From Ficedula albicollis (taxonomy: Eukaryota; Chordata; Aves; Passeriformes; Muscicapidae): a stretch of 64,000 bases of DNA. This document shows, in pieces, positions 54,620 through 64,000 of the stretch. The notes below the pieces were generated by a model. That model searched no databases, was not told the DNA's origin, and saw only the letters and a list, made by a program, of their open reading frames with translations. Each line of letters opens with the position of its first letter. The first letter of the stretch is position 1. The DNA is taken from NCBI RefSeq assembly GCF_000247815.1, contig NC_021677.1, positions 1,416,803 to 1,480,802 of the forward strand. Direction: 5' to 3'. The translations under genes and the position numbers were made by a program.

Positions 54620-55935
54620 GGAGATTTAACAAACTTTTCAAACTTCAAGGCAAGGCATTAAAACGCATTTCTGTGGGAATCATGCTTTCCAAACACCTCT
54701 ATAAATGGTTAGCCACTGTAGCTTACTCCTGCAAGGCACAGTGGTCAGGAGTTCCAGAATTGTACAAGCTAAAACTGAACAGGCTCAAATGCTTTCCTGT
54801 TCATGGCTGGCCTCTGATTTAATTTCACATCAAATGATATTGCAAAGCTGGACATGGTAAACCTACAGTATTTTCACTGCAGACTAGGGCCTGACATTCT
54901 GTCTAAATGAAATTTCCCAGCTGTCCCAAACACTTTTTATCTTATTTCCATGCTAGCAGTTTGAAATGTCACTATGCATTGCCACGATGACAGGTGAGCA
55001 AAGGCACAAGAAAGCAACAGAGCTGCTTTCTCCAGTCAACCACGCCTGGCAAATGTGAAAATTCACTTCTGCCCCTGGCTCCCTCCCAGGTATTGATGGT
55101 AACAGGGGGAAGCTCTGAAAGGTTGAAATATAGAATATGAGTTAAGAAAACTTTGTATGTCTGTATATACATACTCACATTATCTTAAAAACACCACTAA
55201 TGGTCAAATCTTGCAAATACTTTTTCCTTTATTACCACAGGTTATCAGATACTGACAGCCATAAACAGCCTGGGATACAGGAGATTAAGTCATGTGGCCA
55301 TAATGCATATTTTATGTGGATTAATAGACTGAGACCTAGATGGTAGTGGCAAAAAAATAAGCATCCTTCAGAAAACATTTTTGCAAGAGATGATGTCTCA
55401 TGCTCACAGGGATTTCAGAACCTACAGACACCCCTTAGTGGCAGTGGGGAGGAGACCACAGTAACATTTCTCCCTGTACTAACTCACATATTTCTCTCAA
55501 TACAGTGAATTGTTCTAAGGATAACTTCATGACCAAACCAGAGTTTGTGAAATAATAATCCTCTGCCTCTAAAAGGCAACTCCTTTATATGGGCTTGCCC
55601 ATGTCATAGAGCTGACAAGCAGAAGGAAAATAGATGGGGATATATTGCCAATTAACACCTAGATATTGCTTACTCTCTCCCAGCTTGGAGATGGGATGCT
55701 ACTTGGCATGCTACCCTCTTCATAAGGCCCTGCTGCCTTCCATTCTCTAACACAAGCTGTTACTCAGCCTTCTCCTGCCTTTAGCATCACAAGAAATCAT
55801 TCTGACCAGCACAATAAAACCCTGAGGTCACCATGATATCTTTTAGAAGCATTAGGAAACAAACATTTTAGTAGAAGGTAGGGTAAAAATCAAGTTCTGC
55901 ACCACATCTTGGCTACATTCCCCTGAAGAAGTTAA

Positions 55936-56041
55936 TCCATGCCACTCTTTTCTTTAGAAGATAGCCAGAATTTTCCATGACTGAGATGTCCATGCCACTC
56001 TTTTTTTTAGAAGATAGCCAGAATTTTCCATAACTGAGATG
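55936..56041 (+). repeat. Tandem duplication, period 53
   Basis: Copies 55936-55988 and 55989-56041 differ at one base in a T-run and one more substitution. Confidence 0.9.
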
Positions 56042-56628
56042 ATACAAATGAGCTCTACCATATTTTGGGGATGTATTTTCAGGGCGTAGTGGGATCCCTT
56101 CTGAAACCTTCCTCTTCCAGGGGTGCAGGAGATCACACCTGCCCCAGAGACCCAGAGCCAGAGCCATTCCCTTAGCACATCTGACAGAAAAAAAGGGCAA
56201 AGGGAAAACTGCAGGGATGGTGACTGCAGTTTGTGCAATACTCCAGTGGTTAAAAAAACTTCTTCAGAAAGTTCTCATTCAGGAGGTATGAACAAAGCAC
56301 TCTTTAAAAACCAAACAGAAAACTAGAGGAACAGCCTTGACTTCCACAAAAAAAGGCCATGCATGCAGAAACACACTTACATGAAGCAGATAATACACTT
56401 TTCCATACCTACAATGAAATCAGGAGGAGGATTTGGCGTGTTGAAGTAGTTTGACACACTCTGCATATGGGAGCATACAAGCCCCACCAAACTTTGCTCA
56501 TCAGATTGTTAGAGCAGCTCAACTTCTGCCTGCAAATATGAATTTACAAAGGGGGGAGCAGTATTCACTGTTGTGACTCTGCCTGGTTGCTTAACTGCAA
56601 CGTGTATTATTATGTATTATTATGTACC

Positions 56629-56629
<1 letters not shown>

Positions 56630-56697
<68 letters not shown>

Positions 56698-56778
56698 CAT
56701 CATCATCATCATCATCATTATCATTATTATCATTATTATCATTATTATCATTATCATTATAACTAATTATTATTATTT
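56630..56778. repeat. TTA/TCA compound microsatellite
   Basis: A run of tta units, then tca units, then a mixture of both, about 149 bases. The poly-Ile open frame over it is a translation of the repeat and not a gene. Confidence 0.95.
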
Positions 56779-57088
56779 CCAGTATATCAGGATCAAAGAT
56801 GACCTGTTCTCATTAGCTACACTGCATGCAGCTCTATTAACACTGGAGCTAAATTCAGCTGTTCAGAAGTCAAATGTTTGGTGCAAGGCAGGTTTTCCCT
56901 GGCTCCATTATGGGCAGCAGAGACAAGCCCTTTGTGCAAAGGGTACAATCAGCTCACAGGCCAATGTGAAAAGCAGCTGGGATGGATTGCAGGTGCTGCT
57001 TTCAGCCTCCTTTAGTGAAAATACAGAGCTGAGGAACTCTTGCTCAGTTTCACCCTGCAACTTTTAAATAAAAAAAAAAAAAAAAAAA

Positions 57089-57116
57089 CCCCCCCCCCCC
57101 CCCCCCCCCCCCCCCC
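57089..57116. repeat. Poly-C run, 28 bases
   Basis: Lies between two near-identical pieces, acttttaaa plus a long A-run on each side. Confidence 0.95.
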
Positions 57117-57262
57117 ACTTTTAAAAAAAAAAAAAAAAAAAAAACAGTCTCAAGCCTCCGACCTCAAATTTGCTGTACCTTAAGGGACACCACACATTAT
57201 ATAAAATAAAGCTTCTGCAAAAATGTGGTGAGATAGGTGTTTGTTCACATGAGCATGCACAT

Positions 57263-58362
57263 ATATATATATACAGCACATAAAATCTGACACCTAAAAA
57301 AAAAAATATATATATATATATATCAACTTCTGGCAATATTGAAAGCCCTTCAGCAGCATGGTTCTTGTGTGCAATGCTTATAAGAAGGCAACTGTGATAC
57401 TGTTTTTTTAAGCTATTTTAGTAAGGACCCTTGACAAGCTTCACATAAAATATTCAGCATTGATGTTTTCAAGTCCACACAATTTAACTTAAAAAGCTCT
57501 CTTCTTCAACCCACATTATAAACAGGTTTATTATAAAAGTGGTGTGTGGACTAGATGTTTCCCTTACCCTTCCCAAAGCATGATTATATTGCAAGAAATT
57601 GAAAACCATTTTTTTTTAAATTAAAATTATGTACTGAATGTTTTGATAGTTTTTAAGAAATTTCAGAGGAATTTCACACACTGTTGCAAATAGCTGTGTT
57701 TACATTTCCAGCAAGTAACTGTACAGCTGAAAAGCAGTCAGAATTAGAAGGGTACTCTATTAATTTAGTCCTCTAGTATGAAATTTTATTGCCCATGCCT
57801 TTATTGGAAAGAATATATATATACAGCACATAAAATCTGACACCTAAAAAAAAAATATATATATATATATATCAACTTCTGGCAATATTGAAAGCCCTTC
57901 AGCAGCATGGTTCTTGTGTGCAATGCTTATAAGAAGGCAACTGTGATACTGTTTTTTTAAGCTATTTTAGTAAGGACCCTTGACAAGCTTCACATAAAAT
58001 ATTCAGCATTGATGTTTTCAAGTCCACACAATTTAACTTAAAAAGCTCTCTTCTTCAACCCACATTATAAACAGGTTTATTATAAAAGTGGTGTGTGGAC
58101 TAGATGTTTCCCTTACCCTTCCCAAAGCATGATTATATTGCAAGAAATTGAAAACCATTTTTTTTTAAATTAAAATTATGTACTGAATGTTTTGATAGTT
58201 TTTAAGAAATTTCAGAGGAATTTCACACACTGTTGCAAATAGCTGTGTTTACATTTCCAGCAAGTAACTGTACAGCTGAAAAGCAGTCAGAATTAGAAGG
58301 GTACTCTATTAATTTAGTCCTCTAGTATGAAACTTTATTGCCCATGCCTTTATTGGAAAGAA
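57263..58362 (+). repeat. Tandem duplication, 2 x 550 bases
   Basis: Copies 57263-57812 and 57813-58362 match almost base for base; the differences seen are the A-run and AT microsatellite at their start and one base near the end (aaatttta versus aaacttta). The junction falls in an AT repeat. Confidence 0.92.
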
Positions 58363-61084
58363 TTTGTCTTCCAAACTAACTTTTGAAATTACATCCTTTC
58401 TTTACAGAAGTGAGGAGCAAATAGTACTGATATATCAGAGGGAGCTGACTTTCATCCTTAATCTTTTATTTTTCATCTGCATAATCAACCAATAACCTGC
58501 TCAATGTAAGGCAGTTCTTTAAATAACATACTAAAATTCTGAAAAACATGGAAAACCCAGCATGCACATGACTTTTCAGACTAGAACTGCAATGAAGGGT
58601 CCCTTGTAGGCATAAAGAAAAAGCCTTTTTCGAGTTCTAATGGGCCTGGAGAGTCCAAGATGTTTTCCTGAGCTCTTTAGATGCCCAAGCTGGCATCAAG
58701 ATGAGACATGGCTGAGCCTGCATGCTGCATTTCACAAAGTGAATCTGCAGCCCTGAGTCAGGCAGAATTCCAAGTACAGTGTTGAATTTTTTCTCATCTG
58801 TTGTCTAAGAACTTCAGGATCACAGACACCTGGGATAAGTGGGGAAAATCCTATTGGCTTCAATGAGACCACAGTCAAAAGTTATCTAGGGCTGAAAAAT
58901 GCATCTATTGAGTTCTAGCCCAATTTTGTAGTTTTTAATCTCAACTTTTCTACATTTCAATCCCAAACTTTACTGATCAGACATTTTCCTTATTCAAAAA
59001 TCTAGTGTCTTTTCTTGTCTTCTCCTCCCCTCTTCCATGTTTGGTACATTCTGGAATAGAACTTATGATAAAATAGAGACCAGTAACACTTTTAACTTCT
59101 TCTGCTGTTGGACAAAGATATTTTAACTGCTGCTGAACTCAAGCTATAGGAAATGGTGATTTCAAAGTGAACTTGGCATAGACATTGAAGTATTTCCTAT
59201 AAATATTTTAGGTGGTAATTCTATTCTTCCCAAAAGAGAAAATGACTTAATTATCAGGGGCTTCTGCTCACACTATTCACGGGAGCAGATACACTTTTTA
59301 GCATACTTAAAGACACTAAATTATGAAAAGCAGTTCACATAGGGTAATTATTTGATAGTTCATTATGACGAACAGTACATTTATTTGTAATAAGTGCCAT
59401 GTTTTATAGCATGATACCAAAATCAGACACTGCTTCATGGCCAGAAGTGAACAAAAACCCCTGCAGCCTGTGAGTGCAGCCCCATCCAGATGCAGACTCA
59501 CTCCTCTTTGCAGCATCAACGTTGCCCTGCAGTCAATTCCCTTGCCCAAAGGCTCCTCCTGGGTCAGTGTGTGTCTCACAAGAGCTATGCTGTGCACATG
59601 GGTAAATACACTTTGCCATTCTCTGTGCTTTATAATCTGCCATTTAACCTTTAAGCATGTGTTTACCAAAACCTCCACAGGCACAATGGCTTTCTTCAGC
59701 CGGAGAACACCAGGCACACAAGGCAAGGTTTATACAAGGTTTTAACTTCTGCTTGGCTGCAAAATATATCAAAACAGTCTCCCTGTTTATCTTGGAGAGG
59801 GGGGGAACAACGTTCCTCTGTCTTCTCATCCCAGATCTGACAGCCATTTACAGAGACTGAACTTCATCTCCCTCTGAAACGAGGAGAGGTCTGCCCAACG
59901 ATTTAGAGCGAATCAGGATTTAATTGAGGTGAATATTGGCAAGAACATTTACTGCAGAGCTACTGCAAAACACATTTCATTAATGGCCATGGCACTAAAA
60001 CATTGGCAATCCATAAAGGTGAAATCAGAAAGACTAGGCAGGATGCTCGTGGAAGCCTGTGGAAATAAGGCCTGGACCCCACTTTGCTTACAAAGCAATG
60101 CCTACTCCAGAGGTAGGAAAATTTAGCACAAAGGGTTAGTGGCATGTTACCTATTATTTACACAAAATCCCTGTAAAAAATGGCAAATGGAGAGTGGAAA
60201 CAGAGCAAGGGAGTGGAAGGAGACCCAAGCCCATGTGCCCACACAGATTCTGACACTCATTCAGGGGAGCTGCTTGTAACAAGTGAGATTTTTTTCACCC
60301 CACAATTTGCAGGGCGGACTCATCTGCCTGCTTTCTGCATATCTGGGAAACCAAGCACCGCGTGCAGGCTTTAGCCTGAGTTTTGCCATCAGCCTTTCCC
60401 CCCTGCACAGCTCCCCAGGCACAGGCTGGGCCAGGAGCCCAGCACGACACAGACCCTGTGCTCAGAGCCTGGGAGCTCCCTGTGCTGCTCTGCTGCTGTT
60501 TTAAGGAATCACCTCTGAGGATTAATTTTTTTTTTTTCATCAGAAAAAAAAAAAAAAATTCTAGTTGCTGGGACAGAACACCAAAATGAGCAGTTTCTGC
60601 TGCTTGCAAAGTTTGCCCTTTCTTGCCAGCTTTTGCTGAAGTAAAAATGAATTCACCTGAAATATAATCACCAGAGTGAGGTGAGAAGAAAGTGCAATAT
60701 TATTAGGACCAAAGTGAAAGCTCTGATAGGAAAGTCACAACCCCCTCCACCCCCACTATTTACTCCAACTGGAATTGCATCTTTGCTCACACTGATATTC
60801 ACCTTCTTGTCACTTGAAGAGAAAGAAAAGTCAGACCAACTTTTAAATTAACTTACATGCCACACCTCCAGAAATGATTAATACTCCTTGAAAGGATAGT
60901 TAAGACCAGCAACAAAAGAAAAACCTAGATTACTGCAAATGGGCACAATTTCTTCTTGACCTAACCTCAGACAGAAAGATTTAATTGACCATGTTGTAAG
61001 GTCAGCTGCTACAAAATTCTGATTATCTAAGGTTTTCAGTGCACAATTCAGCATGATGCTTCTGTATGAAAGGGCAGTGCCTGT

Positions 61085-61147
61085 GACAGAATCACAGAAT
61101 TAACTAGATTGGAAAAGACCTTTGAGCTCGTTGAGTCCATTATTTGG
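61085..61147 (-). mobile_element. CR1 3'-end-like fragment, reverse orientation
   Basis: gacagaatcacagaattaac followed by ttggaaaagacctttgagct and gagtcc resembles the reversed tail of an avian CR1 copy, including the cacagaat octamer remnant. Confidence 0.5.
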
Positions 61148-61650
61148 AGTTATTACAACCCAAATTCTAGTTTATATAAAGTACATGATTACTGTTTTGG
61201 GCAGCCAATTGTTTTTAACATTGACCTTAAAGATGTGACAGACATTAGGTCTGCACTTACAATAATATAATAAAATCATTAATATCCAAAAAAATAAGCA
61301 ATATTTACTTGTTCCTTAAGTTAAAAGTCAAGCCACTTAACTGAAAGAATTTTTTGAATAAACTCTTAGAATTACAGTTTGCTGCAAAAATTTTTGCAGG
61401 ATTCATTTCTGCTTTTCTAGAAGATAGTACAGTTTTTATTTTGGTTCATAGAAGTAGTACATACTAATACTTGATTAAAACGAAAAGGAAAATCCCCCAA
61501 CAACCTGGGAACTAAAAAAGGAAAAGTACCACCTACAATTTATGAATAAAAGCTAAGTATAAAACACTATGTCCATTATCTCTCTAATCTTGAAAGACTG
61601 GCTTGACCAGGAAGAATAGATTAGTTTAAAAAAGCTGAGACAAAGACAAT

Positions 61651-61672
61651 ATTTTATCTTATAAGATAAAAT
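61651..61672. repeat. Perfect 22-base AT palindrome
   Basis: ATTTTATCTTA followed by its exact reverse complement, with no spacer. It could be cruciform-forming or chance in AT-rich DNA. Confidence 0.85.
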
Positions 61673-63300
61673 TTGCTGTAATGAACTTTTTCCTTATGCA
61701 TTTACAAGTCCTAAGCTAGTTTCATCCTGGTAAGAGAATGCATTTTAAAACATTCTCTGTGTTGATTTATAAATTAATTCTAATAATCTGCATCAAAAGA
61801 AAGCTGGAATCCATGAAAAGAATGATATTAAAAAGCATAATTCATCACTTTATAATAAGCAAATTTTAAAGTGTATATACAAGAAGAGCAAAAATATGAA
61901 TGTTTGACATTTCCCAAAGAGTAGGATTTATTTCTATCTGCTCCTAAGGTTTTTCTCTCAGCAATGCTCTCTGCAGAGCTGCCCCAGCTCTGTTTATCCA
62001 CCTTATCAGCTCAGGAAGAAATTTCAGCAAAACTCTTCCTCTGGCCACCGATACCTCTGGGAACAGAACCCATTAAGATATTTGTGACCCCTACTCATGC
62101 TATTTTAACTGTCTGTTGTACAGGAAGGAACTGATAAAAATAGGATTACAATGCCCTCACAGATGAACTAGCAGGAGGCTTGATTGTGATTGATGCCTGA
62201 ATAAATATACAATAACAGCCCCTACATTTCAACAGGGCTTTTGATAGAAGGTAAGAAGCGGGGTCAGTTTTCACTGCCTGGACTGCAGGACTCTTTGCTC
62301 AAATACCTGCTAAGTGCCTCTCATTGAAGATTGAATCTTCTGCTCTCAGTCTGACTTTAAATAAAGAGCAGGAGGTGGTTATTAGTAGGTAGGAATGAAT
62401 ATTTGTATTATTTTGTGAGGTACAAAGGTGCATTTCTTCCCACAGGTGTGGCCCACCCTAAATTCCTTTGAAGCCTCAATACCTTCCCCATAGATAATCA
62501 GTGCCAAGGTGGGGGTGTTTTAAAAATACAAAACATCATAGCAGCTGTGGGGGGGGAAAATGGGCTGGGGTTGGAGCTCAGGATGGGGAGAGGAAGGCTG
62601 GGATTGTCCATGCCTTTGTCAGTCTCTGCCTTGGGAGAAGTTTCCAGCAGTCAACCAGGCTTAGGGCAGGGAAGAGTTTCTGCAGGAAGGGCACAGGAGC
62701 CCAGCATTGCTGGGGTTGAACAGCAACAGGAGAGCACAGTATTTCCGTGTCAGATGGCTTTCCCTGACTCCACTCTTCCAGTCTTTCTTAATAAACTCAT
62801 TCTGAACGAGTTAAGAATTAAGAAATTTCAGGAAGTAAACTCAGAGCACAGGTGGTTTTTTTTTTTTTTTATTAGCCTTCCCCTTTTGGAGAAGATGGCT
62901 TCAAGTGTCCTGAAATCACACGTTATCAGCTCCCACTTCAAGTAGCACAGCTCTCTATCCCACTTCAACAGCATCTCAAACACGCCCCTTCTTATCCTGC
63001 AGAAAACAGACACCCACTCAGCTCCCCAGGGCAGAGATCCAGCCAAGTGCCCCAGCAAGCACACAGACCCCAAGGGGGCAAACACTCCCTCTGGCTCCTT
63101 TGAAATCGCTCAAGGAGGAAAGGCTTGCATTTGCTGGATCGCCTCGCTAAAAATAAGTTAACAACAATACCTGGCACTTCCCAAGTGGTTCATGTGCTGA
63201 AAGTCCTGTCTAGATGGCAATCATGTAACTGCTACTAGCCTTCTTTTGTAGGTGGAGAAATTAATTGAATTATTTCCTGCACCTTGTACAGTGGGGTAGT

Positions 63301-63373
63301 GCCCCATCCAAGCCAGCTTTGAATATTTCCAGAGATGCCACAGCTCTGGGCAGCCTGTACCAGTGTTTCACTA
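63301..63373 (-). mobile_element. CR1 fragment, reverse orientation
   Basis: gccccatccaagccagcttt, gaatatttccagagatg, cagctctgggcagcctgtac and cagtgtttcacta follow the order of the reversed CR1 3' region. Confidence 0.55.
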
Positions 63374-64000
63374 TTAGCAGATCTTACTGAAGCACTAGTT
63401 CTGTTCTGAAGTCAGCGTTCAACCAGACAGTAAATCCTATTTTGGTAAATCCTATTCTGACACCAGAAATCCATCAAGCCCCTGAACCCCAAACCAAAGC
63501 ACTGCAGCAACAAGGTGCAAAGAATTTACCCAGGATAAACTTGGCCGGTTCAAAATCTGGAGTATGCACTTCCTAAATGTACTCTGGAGAATGAAACAGA
63601 GTCCCAGCTGACCTGGAGGAAATCGTGGCAATGTGGCAGAGCTCAGACTCTCAGCCACACTCAGGGTGACATCAAAATCACTGTGTTCACTGGATGCAGC
63701 ATCTCACTCTGCTCTGGTTCTGTGCTGCTGCACAGCTCTGGATTAGCACAGACCTAAATCAGCCTGTGACCCAGACCTGAGCACCTTTTCTTGTCCCAGA
63801 TATGATGATCCAGTGGTGATTGGCAGAGCATGCCATTCCAGCCAAGGTGGGATAAACAAGTTCTCCACACTACAGTTTATAGAGTAAAAATGGGGTTTTG
63901 CACAGAGCTTGTAAAATCAAGCCAAATACAGTAAGAGAGGGTGAAATGTCACAAGATTGCTTTCATTCAATTGCTGGGTGGCACAAGTCATTATTCAAGT

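Larger units (their letters stand above)
42899..64000 (-). other. MPPED2: Large MPPED2 intron, continuing past the window
   Basis: The next exon upstream should encode the segment ending ...RIYGAPW; I searched the minus strand by eye and did not find it here, in agreement with the very long MPPED2 introns in other vertebrates. The stretch has microsatellites, a 550-base duplication, CR1 remnants and low-repeat AT-rich segments. Confidence 0.7.

Noticed and set aside
56573..57067. 164-codon frame with poly-isoleucine
   Set aside because: It is a translation of the TTA/TCA microsatellite.
43000..64000. Further MPPED2 exons upstream
   Set aside because: Searched by eye for the minus-strand segment that should precede the Trp codon at 42898 and for the N-terminal motifs. 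Nothing matched, so they are taken to lie outside the window.

Overview
The window looks like nuclear DNA of a bird, most likely a songbird. Two vertebrate genes can be read exon by exon. They face each other in the same convergent order I know from human chromosome 11p14 (ARL14EP forward, MPPED2 reverse). The repeats are of avian type: CR1 3'-end fragments and ERVL-like LTRs beginning TGTGCTGGTTTTGGCTGGGA or, in reverse, ending GGTTTAACCCCAGCTGGC. The DNA is mostly AT-rich, non-coding and intron-interrupted. I see no operons, CRISPR arrays, tRNAs or rRNAs, and no other protein-coding gene that I can support.

Layout. 1-2302: ARL14EP upstream or intron sequence, with a reverse ERVL-type LTR broken by a C-run. 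2303-about 5260: three coding exons of ARL14EP (260 codons, complete) and its 3' UTR. About 5260-35000: intergenic DNA with LTR pieces, microsatellites, C-runs and many local duplications. About 35000-36657: probable 3' UTR of MPPED2. 36658-42898: the last three coding exons of MPPED2 on the minus strand (115 C-terminal residues). 42899-64000: a large MPPED2 intron; the upstream exons lie beyond the window.

How the genes relate: ARL14EP is a cytoplasmic/nuclear adaptor and MPPED2 is a metallophosphoesterase. They are neighbours but are not known to work in one pathway. Their stop codons are about 32 kb apart.

The most striking non-genic signal is structural. There are seven pure C-runs (28 to 625 bases), all C on the + strand, and more than a dozen near-identical head-to-tail duplications, many centred on A/T homopolymers whose lengths differ between copies. 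I read these mainly as assembly or gap-filling faults, not biology. The long poly-Pro and poly-Gly open frames are translations of the C-runs and are not genes. I did not find a new biological system here.
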